44,177 bases of DNA from Pseudomonadota bacterium (GCA_963205005.1 CAUJHW010000105.1:1-44177); one strand, 5' to 3'. Counted from the first letter of the stretch, positions 24,420 through 33,258 are shown. Made by a program: numbers and translations. The notes: generated by a model not told the origin, from the letters alone.

Positions 24420-25642
24420 ACCCGTTCGAGCTGGTCCGCTTCGCCTTCGGCGCGATCATCGCCCATCCCATGCGCAGCGTGCTGACCTCGCTGGGCGTGG
24501 TGATCGGCGTCGCGGCCGTGGTGATCATGACCTCCATCGGTCTCGGCGCGCAGACCCAGGTGACCAACGCCATCTCCGGCCTGGGCTCGAACCTGATCAT
24601 CGTCATGCCCAACTTCCAGCGCGGTCCGGTGGCCCAGGCGGCCGGCGGTGGCTTTTCGTTGAGGGACTCCGACGTCGAGGCGATCCAGAAGCAGGTGCAG
24701 AACGTCGCCGCCGTCGCCCCGACCGTCCGCGGCCAGGTCCAACTGGCCTCGGACGGTGCGAACTGGAACACCCGCATCGAGGGGGTGACCCCCGACTACC
24801 TGGAGGCCCGGGATCTCAGCGTCACCCAGGGCCGGATGTTCGACGAGCGCGAAGCCCGCCAGGGCCGCAAGGTCCTGGTGGTCGGCGCCACCGTCGCGCG
24901 GGAACTCTGGGGCGACAGCGACCCGGTCGGCCGGCGGGTCCGGGTCCGCGCGGTGCCGTTCGAGGTGATCGGCGTGCTGGAATCCAAGGGCCAGGCCGGC
25001 TTCGGCCAGGACCAGGACGACGTGGTGCTGGCCCCGCTGTCGGCTGTCCGTTCCCGGATCACCGGCCGGCGCAGCCGCGGCGACGCTGTCCAGACCATCT
25101 ATGTGAAGGCGGTGTCCGACAGCACGCTGGACCAGGTGCAGGAAGAGGTCACCAACCTGCTCCGCGACCAGCACAAGATCCGACAGGGCGAGGATGACGA
25201 CTTCCAGACCCAGAACATGGCCTCGATCCTCGAGGCCAGCCAGACCGCGATCAAGACCTTCACCCTGCTCCTGGCCGCCGTTGCGGGCGTATCCCTGGTC
25301 GTGGGTGGCGTGGGGATCATGAACATCATGCTAGTCGCGGTGACCGAGCGGACCCGAGAGATCGGCTTGCGGATGGCCCTGGGCGCCAAGCGGTCCGACG
25401 TGCTGATCCAGTTCGCCCTGGAGTCGGTGGCGCTATCGCTGGTGGGGGGGCTGATCGGGCTGGGGATCGGCGCCCTGGGCGCCTTCGGGATCGCCAAGCT
25501 CGGCAACTGGCCGGCCGCGGTGCCAGCATGGGCGGGACCGCTGGCTCTTGGGTTCTCCGTCGCCGTGGGGCTGGTGTTCGGCGCCTATCCATCATGGCGC
25601 GCGGCGCGGCTCGACCCGATCGAGGCCCTGCGGCGGGAATAA
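24416..25642 (+). CDS. MacB-type ABC transporter permease
   Basis: The product is 408 aa. TM1 (about residues 18-40, MRSVLTSLGVVIGVAAVVIMTSIGLG) precedes a large periplasmic MacB_PCD domain. The FtsX domain with three helices (about 280-305, 330-355, 370-395) follows and includes GVGIMNIMLVAVTERTREIGLRMALGAKRSDVL, the ATPase-coupling region. It ends PSWRAARLDPIEALRRE, a C-terminus shared by the family. With its neighbours it should form a mechanotransmission-type exporter for a drug, peptide or lipid; the substrate is unknown. Confidence 0.95.
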   Translation: MNPFELVRFAFGAIIAHPMRSVLTSLGVVIGVAAVVIMTSIGLGAQTQVTNAISGLGSNLIIVMPNFQRGPVAQAAGGGFSLRDSDVEAIQKQVQNVAAVAPTVRGQVQLASDGANWNTRIEGVTPDYLEARDLSVTQGRMFDEREARQGRKVLVVGATVARELWGDSDPVGRRVRVRAVPFEVIGVLESKGQAGFGQDQDDVVLAPLSAVRSRITGRRSRGDAVQTIYVKAVSDSTLDQVQEEVTNLLRDQHKIRQGEDDDFQTQNMASILEASQTAIKTFTLLLAAVAGVSLVVGGVGIMNIMLVAVTERTREIGLRMALGAKRSDVLIQFALESVALSLVGGLIGLGIGALGAFGIAKLGNWPAAVPAWAGPLALGFSVAVGLVFGAYPSWRAARLDPIEALRRE

Positions 25643-25744
25643 GAGCCCACGGACGACGCAACCTCCAATGGCCTCTGAGGGTTAGCCTAGCTGCAACCCC
25701 ACGCGAGACACCCCCCGTTTCGCGGCCCCGACGAGGAGAGCCAA

Positions 25745-25954
25745 ATGCCCACGGCCGACACCGACAAGCCCCGCGCCCGGCGCGGTTTCGCCGCCATGAA
25801 CCCCGACCGCCGTCGTGAGATCGCCCGCAAGGGCGGCGCCAGCGTGCCCAGCGAGAAGCGCAGCTTCGCCAAGGATCGCGACCTGGCCGCCCAGGCCGGA
25901 CGCAAGGGCGGCGAAGCTTCGCGCGGCGGTGGCCGCACCCGCAACGAGAGCTGA
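25745..25954 (+). CDS. KGG-repeat general stress protein (con-10/GsiB-like)
   Basis: The product is 69 aa, very hydrophilic, with two KGG units: RRGFAAMNPDRRREIARKGG and, further on, LAAQAGRKGGEAS. This is the stress-induced bacterial acidophilic repeat motif found in con-10 and GsiB-like proteins, thought to protect against desiccation or general stress. GAGGAGAG lies just upstream of the ATG. The gene stands alone between the MacB-like permease (102-bp gap) and the convergent EgtB-EgtD gene. Confidence 0.9.
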   Translation: MPTADTDKPRARRGFAAMNPDRRREIARKGGASVPSEKRSFAKDRDLAAQAGRKGGEASRGGGRTRNES

Positions 25955-26033
25955 ATCCGACATACTGCGTGACACAGGCGCCCCGACCGGACCGGGACGG
26001 CCAGGATGACGGGCCGAGACCTCCCGCGTCCCG

Positions 26034-28253
26034 CTAGGCGCGCAGCAGGACGATGGCGAAGGCGGGGTCAGGGCTGATCCACCGCTGCTCCATCGTCCAG
26101 CCCGCCTCCGCCGACAGGGCGGCAAACCCCTCCAGCGTGAACTTGTGGGAGTTCTCCGTGTGGAGCGTCTCTCCCTTGCGGAACTGGAACGGCTGGCCGC
26201 GGACGTGCACGGTCTGGTCCCTGAGGCTCTCCAGATGCATCTCGATCCGGCTCTCGCCGGCATTCCACACCGCCCGGTGGGCAAAGGCGGCCAGGTCGAA
26301 GTCCCCGCCCAACTCCCGGTTGATCCGGGCCAGAAGATTCAGGTTGAAGTCGGCCGTCACGCCCTGCGCATCGTCATAGGCGGCCACCAGGGTCGTCTCG
26401 GCCTTCACCAGATCGATCCCGACCAGGAACGCCGCGCCCTCGCCCAGCAGCCGGCGCGCACCCGCCAGGAAATCGCGGGCCTCTTCGCGGGTGAAGTTGC
26501 CGATGGTCGACCCGGGGAAGAACCCGACCACCGGTCGTCCGGCGACGGCCTTCGGCAGGGCCAGGGCGTTGGTGAAGTCGTCCCGCAGGGGCGCGACCTT
26601 CACCTCGGGGTAGTCCGCGCCGATTGACCGGGCCGCCGCCTCCAGGGCCGAGGCGCTGATGTCGATCGGGGCGTAGACGGCCACCCAGGGCGCCGCATCC
26701 AGCAGAATGCGGGTCTTCACGCTGGCGCCGCTGCCGAATTCGACCAGAGCCGCGCCATCGGGGATGTGCCCCACAATCTCGGACGCCGCCTGGCGCAGGA
26801 GCGCGATCTCGGTCCGGGTCGGGTAGTACTCCGCAAGGTCGGTGATCGCCTCGAACAGGTCGGACCCGGCCGCGTCGTAGAAGTGCTTGGGCGGCACAGC
26901 CTTGCGCGGCCGCGACAGGCCGGACAGGACGTCGGCCTCGAAGTCGGCAACGCCGCTTCCCTCGCCCGCGCCGTCGAGCGCCAGCCGGACCCCGGAGAAC
27001 ATCCAGCGCTGCTGTGGATAGAAGAAGTTGCGGTAGGTGGCGCGCACGTGCCCGGCTGGCGTGACGCAGGCCCCGCCGCGCAGCACGAACTGGCCCGCCA
27101 TGAACTTGCCGTTGTACTCGCCAACCGCGCCCGGGGCGGCATGGAAGCCCGGATAGGGCAGATAGGCGCTGCGGGTCCACTCCCAGAGGTCGCCGAACAT
27201 CTGTGCTGGGCCGGGCTCCGACGCAGCGGGCCGGGCGGCCAGGTGGCCGGACCCCAGGAAATTCCCCGCGACCGGAAGCGTGGCGGCGGCGTGCTCCCAT
27301 TCGGCTTCCGTGGGCAGACGGGCGCCGGCCCACGCGGCATAGGCGTCGGCCTCGTAGTAGCTGACTTGGCTGACCGGCGCGGCGGGATCGATGGGCCGCA
27401 GGCCGTGCAGGCCCATGGCCTGCCAGCCGCCCTCGCCTTCGCGCCAGTAGACCGGCGCCTGCCAGTCCTCCGCCCGGACGCGCGCCCATCCTTCCGAAAG
27501 CCAGAACTCCGGCCGGCGGTAGCCACCGTCCTCGATGAAGGCCAGCCACTCCTCATTGGTCACCAGCCGTTCGGCCAGCCGGAAGGGTTCCAGCCAGACG
27601 CGATGGCGCGGCCCTTCGTTGTCGAAGGCGAATCCCTCTCCGTCGTGGCCCATCTCCACCAGTCCGCCGGCGAAGGCGGCATATGTCAGCGGGGCCGATG
27701 TCGTTGCCTCCCGGGCGCTTCGGGGCGGTGCGAAGGCGGGGAACAGCGGTGACTGGGCGAACAGGTGCAGGATGTCCATCAGCGCCAGCTCCTGGTGCTG
27801 CTCCTCGTGCGCGAGGCCCAGGTCCAGCAGGCTGGACAGCCCGCCGGCCCCATCCGCGAGAAGGCGCGCCATGCCGGCGTCCACATGGGCGCGGTAGGCC
27901 AGCACATCGTCCGCCGTCGGCCGGGTGATCAGGCCGCGCGCCGGCCGCGGCTGCCGGGGGCCGACAGCCTCGTAGTAGGAATTGAACAGATACCCGAAGT
28001 GCGGGTCGAAGACCCGGTAGCCCGGCAGGTGCGGGACCAGCAGGAAGGTCTCGAAGAACCAGGTGGTGTGGGCCAGATGCCACTTGGTGGGACTGGCGTC
28101 CGGCATGGACTGGGCGGCCATGTCCTCCGGCGTCAGCGACCGGATCAGGGCTTCCGTAGACCGCCGCAGCGTCTGATAGCGGGCAAGCGCCTCATCCGGC
28201 GTCGCGGACACAGCCGCGCGCGATCGTTCGCCGGGTCGCTCGGATTCGCGCAT
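26034..28253 (-). CDS. EgtB-EgtD fusion: ergothioneine-synthesis sulfoxide synthase and histidine trimethylase in one chain
   Basis: The product is 739 aa from ATG 28253, which has GGGGAAG five bases upstream (a TTG at 28268 is also in frame). Residues about 25-165 form a DinB_2 domain with iron ligands H62 (WHLAHTTWFFE), H149 and H153 (AHEEQHQE). Residues about 190-425 form the FGE-sulfatase-like domain ending QQRWMFSGVRLA; together these are EgtB, which makes the C-S bond between hercynine and a cysteine thiol. A short Gly/Glu linker follows. Residues about 440-739 are EgtD, the SAM-dependent histidine N-alpha-trimethylase: GLSRPRKAVPPKHFYDAAGS, EYYPTRTE, the SAM loop EFGSGAS, GSTIGNF, and E671 (RIEMHLES) with TENSHKF for histidine binding. 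No EgtA, C or E gene is nearby. Fungal Egt1 has these parts in the opposite order. Confidence 0.93.
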   Translation of the reverse strand: MRESERPGERSRAAVSATPDEALARYQTLRRSTEALIRSLTPEDMAAQSMPDASPTKWHLAHTTWFFETFLLVPHLPGYRVFDPHFGYLFNSYYEAVGPRQPRPARGLITRPTADDVLAYRAHVDAGMARLLADGAGGLSSLLDLGLAHEEQHQELALMDILHLFAQSPLFPAFAPPRSAREATTSAPLTYAAFAGGLVEMGHDGEGFAFDNEGPRHRVWLEPFRLAERLVTNEEWLAFIEDGGYRRPEFWLSEGWARVRAEDWQAPVYWREGEGGWQAMGLHGLRPIDPAAPVSQVSYYEADAYAAWAGARLPTEAEWEHAAATLPVAGNFLGSGHLAARPAASEPGPAQMFGDLWEWTRSAYLPYPGFHAAPGAVGEYNGKFMAGQFVLRGGACVTPAGHVRATYRNFFYPQQRWMFSGVRLALDGAGEGSGVADFEADVLSGLSRPRKAVPPKHFYDAAGSDLFEAITDLAEYYPTRTEIALLRQAASEIVGHIPDGAALVEFGSGASVKTRILLDAAPWVAVYAPIDISASALEAAARSIGADYPEVKVAPLRDDFTNALALPKAVAGRPVVGFFPGSTIGNFTREEARDFLAGARRLLGEGAAFLVGIDLVKAETTLVAAYDDAQGVTADFNLNLLARINRELGGDFDLAAFAHRAVWNAGESRIEMHLESLRDQTVHVRGQPFQFRKGETLHTENSHKFTLEGFAALSAEAGWTMEQRWISPDPAFAIVLLRA

Positions 28254-28346
28254 CTGTCTTCCCCACAATCGCCGACGCGGCGAACCTCAAACCACGCCCT
28301 ATCTGGGCGCGACGGAACGAAACCGCAACGCATGGGATCATGGATT

Positions 28347-28379
28347 GGCTCCCGCGAAGGCGCGATTTTCGCGGAAGCC
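28347..28379 (-). terminator. Imperfect inverted repeat downstream of the CocE-type gene
   Basis: The arms GGCT-c-CCGCGAA and TTCGCGG-a-AGCC pair over 11 bp with one internal mismatch around a 9-nt loop. The hairpin begins 31 nt after the hydrolase stop (28410) on the minus strand. It may terminate that transcript before the EgtB-EgtD gene. There is no T-run, so a repetitive extragenic palindrome is an alternative reading. Confidence 0.45.
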
Positions 28380-28409
28380 GGACCTGACAGGCGAACGACC
28401 GGGTGCGGT

Positions 28410-30149
28410 CTACTTGCCTTCGGCCGGATAGACCACCGGCAGGACGATGGCCGAGGGGTGGCCGGCGTCCATATAAACCGTATTGGTCGCGACCCGGGGC
28501 GGCGACTTTCCGCCGGGACCTTCGCCGGTGTTCGGGTTGACCTCGAACCGGGGCGCATTGGACGAGGTCACGTGGACCGCGATCCGGTGGCCCTTTTCGA
28601 AGGTGATGGCGGTCGGCCACAGGTCGATCACCAGCTTCTCGGGAGCGCCGGGGGTCATCGGTCGGACCTGCTCGGGCATGCGCCCGCTACGGAAGCGGGT
28701 GCGGATCGGCGCATCCAGCACCAGGGCCTCGTAGCCGTCGGGATAGACGTCCACCAGCTTGGCCACAAAGTCGGTGTCCGGACCGTCCGTCGCCGCATAG
28801 AGCTCCATCGAGACCGGGCCGGAAATCGTCACGTCGCGGTCCAGCGCCGGGGTCTGGAAGCGCAGGTAGTCCTGGCGCTGGCCGACGGCGCGCTGGTCCA
28901 TCGGGCCGCGCTCGAACGTCAGGTTCGCCCCGCCGAAGGTGGCCACCGGGTTGGCAGGATCGAAGCGGTAGCTGGTCTTCGCCCCGGCAGCGGCGGGCGC
29001 CCGCGTCGTCAGCCCCCTTTCAGGCGTCAAGTAATAGCGGACCTCGCGGTTGGCCGGCGGCCAGTTGGCGGAGGCCAGCATGCGGTTCTTCGGCGACAGC
29101 GCGCTCTTCCGCGCCCCGGCCATCATGAAGTAGCTGACCGGCGGCTCGTCCATGATGCCGTTTTCGACACCCTTCAGCCAGTAGTCGAACCAGCGGATCT
29201 CCTGGTCGCCGCCCAGCGCCAGGCGGTCGTTGCCGGGATACTCCAGGTCGCCGGTCAGCGGGCCATGGCCGAAGGGGCCCATCATCAGCTTCTGATTGCC
29301 GCGTGCGCCGGGCGCGCCCTGATTCTGCAGGAATTCGAAGTTGTCGACCGTGCCGCCGTTGAAGATGTCGTACCAGCCGCCGACGTGGAAGATCGGGATC
29401 TGGATGTACTTTCGGTTGGTGGTCATGGCGACGCGGTTCCAGCTGACGTCGTCCACCGAGCGGGCCCGGGTCTTGTCGAGGGTTTCCTCCGAAACCCCCT
29501 GTCCGCGTAGCCAGCCGACAGTGTCCTTGTCCTTCAGCACACCGCCCGGATAGCTGTAGGAAAGCCGGTCGGCCGGCGCGACCACCACATAGGACGCCAC
29601 CAGGTGCGGCGGTGCGGCCATGGCGGCCGAGTTGGCGGTGATCCCCAGCGCCGAGCCGCCGGTCATGCCGACCTTGCCGTTGCTCCAGGGCTGGGCGGCG
29701 GCCCATTCCACCGCGTCATAGCCGTCCTCGATGTCGTTTTCGAAGGCGGCGTAGAAGCCCTGGGAGCGGCCCTTGCCGCGCACGTCCTGCAGGACGAAGA
29801 CCAGCCCCGCATCGGTATAGCGCTTGGCCTGCTGGGCCAGACCAGCCCGGTTCTTCGCCCCGTCCGGATCGCGCTCTCGGTCGATGCGGCCATCCTTCAG
29901 GTAGGGCGTCCGCGACAGGACCACCGGCCAGGGACCCTTGCCCGCCGGCTTGAACACGTTGGCGGCCAACCGAGTCCCGTCTCGCAGGACCATGGTCTCC
30001 TCGACCGCACCCGGCGGCAGACCCGGCCAGGGCGCGGGCTTCTCGGCGGCGGCCGCCGGCCGGGGCTTCTGGGCATGGCCCGGCGTCGCGCCGGCCAGGA
30101 ACGAGAGCGCCACCGCCGAGGCGAGCGCAGCCTGCCTGAGAGTCATCAT
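28410..30149 (-). CDS. Secreted CocE/NonD-type serine hydrolase
   Basis: The product is 579 aa with a signal peptide (residues 1 to about 26, ending GHAQ), so periplasmic or exported. It has the X-Pro dipeptidyl-peptidase/CocE alpha-beta hydrolase domain: LQDVRGKGRSQG, the nucleophile S166 in GMTGGSALG, the acid in HVGGWYDIFNGG-type sequence and a His in GPFGHGPLTGD. The C-terminal jelly-roll domain (about 340-579) is typical of the family. Members hydrolyse esters or amides such as acylated amino acids or cephalosporin esters; the substrate here is unknown. The ATG-ATG pair at 30149/30146 follows a GGAGGGA site. It is divergent from kynU (115-bp gap). Confidence 0.9.
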   Translation of the reverse strand: MMTLRQAALASAVALSFLAGATPGHAQKPRPAAAAEKPAPWPGLPPGAVEETMVLRDGTRLAANVFKPAGKGPWPVVLSRTPYLKDGRIDRERDPDGAKNRAGLAQQAKRYTDAGLVFVLQDVRGKGRSQGFYAAFENDIEDGYDAVEWAAAQPWSNGKVGMTGGSALGITANSAAMAAPPHLVASYVVVAPADRLSYSYPGGVLKDKDTVGWLRGQGVSEETLDKTRARSVDDVSWNRVAMTTNRKYIQIPIFHVGGWYDIFNGGTVDNFEFLQNQGAPGARGNQKLMMGPFGHGPLTGDLEYPGNDRLALGGDQEIRWFDYWLKGVENGIMDEPPVSYFMMAGARKSALSPKNRMLASANWPPANREVRYYLTPERGLTTRAPAAAGAKTSYRFDPANPVATFGGANLTFERGPMDQRAVGQRQDYLRFQTPALDRDVTISGPVSMELYAATDGPDTDFVAKLVDVYPDGYEALVLDAPIRTRFRSGRMPEQVRPMTPGAPEKLVIDLWPTAITFEKGHRIAVHVTSSNAPRFEVNPNTGEGPGGKSPPRVATNTVYMDAGHPSAIVLPVVYPAEGK

Positions 30150-30264
30150 GTCCGTGGTTCCCTCCGCGGGTCTTTTCGCCCGCATGTGCCTTGTTGACGG
30201 GCATCTAAACACAGCCGGGGCCGCCCGTCCTTTCCGCGCCGAAACGCGGGCGGTAGAAGCGGCC

Positions 30265-31491
30265 ATGAACCGCCAAGACGCTGAAGCCCTGGACGCCGCC
30301 GACCCGCTGAGCCGGTTCCGGAACGCCTTCGAGCTGCCGCCGGGCGTGATCTATCTCGACGGCAACTCGCTGGGTCCCCTGCCCCGCGCCACGGCGGCGC
30401 GGCTGGACGCCGTGGCCCGCGAGGAGTGGGGCCGCGGGCTGATCACCAGCTGGAACGCCGCGGGCTGGATCGAGGCCCCGCAGCGCGCCGGCGACAAGAT
30501 CGCCCGCCTGATCGGCGCCGCGCCCGGCGAGGTGGCCGTCGCCGATTCGACCTCGGTGAACCTGTTCAAGCTGGCCGCCGGCGCCCTGTCCCTGCGCCCC
30601 GGCCGACGGACCCTGCTGACCGAACGCGGCAACTTCCCCACCGACGTCTATGTGCTGGAAGGGCTGGCGGCGCTCAGCGGGGCGACGCTGAAGGTGGTCG
30701 AGCCGGACGAGGTGCTTGCGTCCATCGACGACGACACTGCCGCGGTGATCCTCACCCAGGTCCACTACAAGACCGCCCGACGCTGGGACATGGCCACGCT
30801 GACCGCCCGGGCCCAAGCGGGCGGCGCGCTGGCGCTCTGGGACCTCAGCCACACGGCCGGCGCGCTCGCCTGCGATCTCAACGGCGCGGGGGCCGACCTG
30901 GCCGTCGGCTGCGGCTACAAGTTCCTGAACGGTGGCCCCGGTGCGCCGGCCTTCGCGTTCGTGGCCGGTCGCCATCAGGCCGCGATCCGCTCGCCGTTGT
31001 CGGGCTGGATGGGCCATGCCGCCCCGTTCGCCTTTGAGGACCGCTACCGGCCCGCCGCCGACATCCGCAGCCTGCTCTGCGGCACCCCGCCGATCCTGGC
31101 GCTGGCGGCGCTGGAGGTTGGCCTGGACCTGCAACTGGAGGCTGGCGCTCCGGCCATCGAAGCCAAGGGCCTGGCCCTCTGCGACCTGTTCATCCGGCAG
31201 GTCGAGGCCCGATGCGGTGATCTCGGACTGGTCCTCACCGGGCCGCGCGAGATGCAGGCGCGAGGCCTGCACGTCTCGTTCGCCCATCCGGAGGGCTATG
31301 GGCTAGTGCAGGCGCTGATCGCCCGCGGCGTCATCGGCGACTTCCGCGATCCCGACATCGCCCGCTTCGGCTTCTCGCCCCTCTTCCTCCGCTACACCGA
31401 TGTCTGGGACGCCGTGGAAATCCTGCGCGACGTGCTGGTGAGCGGCCAGCATCGCCGGCCGGAATTCCAGGTCCGCGCGGCGGTCACCTGA
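30265..31491 (+). CDS. kynU: Kynureninase
   Basis: The product is 408 aa, a PLP-dependent fold-type I enzyme that cleaves kynurenine or 3-hydroxykynurenine to anthranilate or 3-hydroxyanthranilate plus alanine. VIYLDGNSLGPLP opens the family signature. ADSTSVNLFKL and ERGNFPTDVYVLEG line the PLP site. LWDLSHTAGAL gives the Asp and His, and GCGYKFLNGGPG carries PLP Lys219. PLSGWMGHAAPF and RFGFSPLFLRYTDVWDAVEIL complete the fold. The length is normal. I start at ATG 30265; the open frame upstream overlaps the divergent hydrolase gene. No kynA or kynB lies nearby. Confidence 0.94.
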   Translation: MNRQDAEALDAADPLSRFRNAFELPPGVIYLDGNSLGPLPRATAARLDAVAREEWGRGLITSWNAAGWIEAPQRAGDKIARLIGAAPGEVAVADSTSVNLFKLAAGALSLRPGRRTLLTERGNFPTDVYVLEGLAALSGATLKVVEPDEVLASIDDDTAAVILTQVHYKTARRWDMATLTARAQAGGALALWDLSHTAGALACDLNGAGADLAVGCGYKFLNGGPGAPAFAFVAGRHQAAIRSPLSGWMGHAAPFAFEDRYRPAADIRSLLCGTPPILALAALEVGLDLQLEAGAPAIEAKGLALCDLFIRQVEARCGDLGLVLTGPREMQARGLHVSFAHPEGYGLVQALIARGVIGDFRDPDIARFGFSPLFLRYTDVWDAVEILRDVLVSGQHRRPEFQVRAAVT

Positions 31492-31580
31492 GGTCAGGTT
31501 GGCGCTGGCGGCGTCATCCGCTAGCGTCTCGCCGCACGGGCGACGACAAGCCCGCAGACCATAGGACACGCGTACGGGCC

Positions 31581-33140
31581 ATGAGCGAAGACCCCATCAA
31601 GCTGCTGACCGACATTCCCCGGATTCACGGCGTCGGCCGGGCCGATCACGTGGCCGTGGCCTTCGAGGGCCGCGACCTGACCTATGCGGAGCTGGACCGG
31701 CGGTCGAACCAGGTGGCAGGCCTGCTGCAGTCGCTCGGCGTCAGGCCTGGCGACCGGGTCGCCTGGCTGGCCCGGGCCTCGGAGGCGTGGTTCGAGATCT
31801 TCTTCGGCGTGGCCAAGGCCCGCGCCTGCTTCGCCCCGATCAACTCGCGCCTGGCCGTTCCGGAAGTGGCCTTCATCCTGAAGGACTCCGGCGCCAACGT
31901 GTTCTTCGTAAGCCCCGAGTTCTACGAGGCCGCCGAGGCTGTGGTCGCCACCATCGACCGGCCGATCCGGGTGATCGGCGTCGGCGGCGGCCATCCGGTG
32001 TTCGGCGACTATGCCGCCCTGCGCGACGCCGCGCCCGCTCCGGTTCTCACCCCGCCGACCGAGGCGGATGACGTTCTGCAGCTCTACACGTCGGGCACGA
32101 CCGGCCTGCCAAAGGGCGTGCGCCTGTCCAACCGCAACTATTCCGCCTTCCTGGAACTGCGACACCAGGTCGAGGGCTTCTCCTACGCCGCCGACGACAC
32201 CGTGCTGATCCTGATGCCCATGTTCCATGTGGCCGGGACCAACATCAGCTTCGCGGGCCTGGCCTCGGGCGGTCGCATCGTGCTGCAGGCCGAGTTCGCG
32301 CCGCCGCAGGTGCTGGACGCCATCCAGAGGGAACGGGTGGCCCACGCCTTCCTGGCGCCGGTGATGATCAACGCCCTGCTACAGACGCCCGGCGTCGAGA
32401 CCACCGACTTCTCCAGCATGAAGACCATTTCCTACGGCGCCTCACCGATCTCCGAGGCGGTGCTGGCCAAGGCCACCGCCACCTTCGGCTGCGGCTTCAT
32501 CCAGTTCTACGGGATGACCGAGACCACCGGCGCGGGCACGACGCTGGCCCCCGGGGATCACCAGGGCGAACTGATGCGCGCCTGCGGACGGTCCTGGGCG
32601 ACACTGGAGACCCGCATCGCCGACGAGGCGGGCAATGCGCTCGGCCCCGGCGAGATCGGCGAGATCGAGATCCGCGGCCCGATCATCATGGAAGGCTACT
32701 GGAACCGCCCGGAGGCCACCGCCGAGACGATCCGGCCCGACGGCTGGCTGCGAACCGGCGACGCCGGCTACCGCAACGAGGACGGCTACTTTTTCGTCCA
32801 CGACCGGGTGAAGGACATGATCGTCTCCGGCGGCGAAAACGTCTATCCGGCCGAGGTGGAGAACGCGATCCTGGGCTGTCCGGGCGTGGCCGACGCCGCC
32901 GTCATCGGCGTGCCGGACGATCGCTGGGGCGAGGCCGTGAAGGCCATCGTCGTCGCCGCGCCCGGCGCACGTCCCGATCCCGCCGACATCATCGCCTGGG
33001 CCCGCGGACGCATCGCCGCCTATAAGGCGCCGAAGACGGTAGACTTCATCGACACCCTGCCCCGCAACCCGTCGGGCAAGGTGCTTAGGCGCGAACTACG
33101 GAAACCCTACTGGGAAGGCCGCGACCGCAAGGTGGGCTAG
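31581..33140 (+). CDS. Acyl-CoA synthetase (AMP-forming, class I adenylate-forming)
   Basis: The product is 519 aa. The P-loop YTSGTTGLPKGV (about 168-180), the A5 motif QFYGMTETTGAG, the A7/A8 region GWLRTGDAGYRNEDGYFFVHDRVKDMIVSGGENVYP and the catalytic C-terminal Lys in LPRNPSGKVLRREL are all intact. It activates a carboxylic acid to acyl-AMP and then acyl-CoA. The chain-length or aromatic preference cannot be read with confidence; the family includes fatty-acid and cinnamate-like ligases. It lies 89 bases after kynU on the same strand. A 9-bp tandem duplication follows its TAG stop. Confidence 0.93.
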   Translation: MSEDPIKLLTDIPRIHGVGRADHVAVAFEGRDLTYAELDRRSNQVAGLLQSLGVRPGDRVAWLARASEAWFEIFFGVAKARACFAPINSRLAVPEVAFILKDSGANVFFVSPEFYEAAEAVVATIDRPIRVIGVGGGHPVFGDYAALRDAAPAPVLTPPTEADDVLQLYTSGTTGLPKGVRLSNRNYSAFLELRHQVEGFSYAADDTVLILMPMFHVAGTNISFAGLASGGRIVLQAEFAPPQVLDAIQRERVAHAFLAPVMINALLQTPGVETTDFSSMKTISYGASPISEAVLAKATATFGCGFIQFYGMTETTGAGTTLAPGDHQGELMRACGRSWATLETRIADEAGNALGPGEIGEIEIRGPIIMEGYWNRPEATAETIRPDGWLRTGDAGYRNEDGYFFVHDRVKDMIVSGGENVYPAEVENAILGCPGVADAAVIGVPDDRWGEAVKAIVVAAPGARPDPADIIAWARGRIAAYKAPKTVDFIDTLPRNPSGKVLRRELRKPYWEGRDRKVG

Positions 33141-33164
33141 GTGGGCTAGGTGGTGGTTTCACAA

Positions 33165-33183
33165 GGTGGTCGCGACGACCACC
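33165..33183. terminator. Stem-loop between convergent genes
   Basis: Arms GGTGGTC (33165-33171) and GACCACC (33177-33183) are perfectly complementary around a 5-nt loop. The hairpin lies 25 bases after the acyl-CoA synthetase stop and 75 bases before the stop of the convergent small gene. It has no T-tract, so the role as terminator is inferred from position. Confidence 0.35.
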
Positions 33184-33258
33184 GCGCATGCGTGACCGAC
33201 GGCGGCGGGTCGCCGGGAAGCGGACCTGCTGGATGTCAAAGGCGGGTTGGCGCCAGAC

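Noticed and set aside
26880..26970. Possibility that the EgtB-EgtD join is a frameshift or missed stop
   Set aside because: The frame is continuous, codon use is even across the join, and EgtD motifs resume at once after a short linker. Resequencing would still be the final proof.
33141..33152. Tandem 9-bp repeat GTGGGCTAG at the acyl-CoA synthetase stop
   Set aside because: Only two full copies plus a partial one; likely slippage, with no regulatory role apparent.
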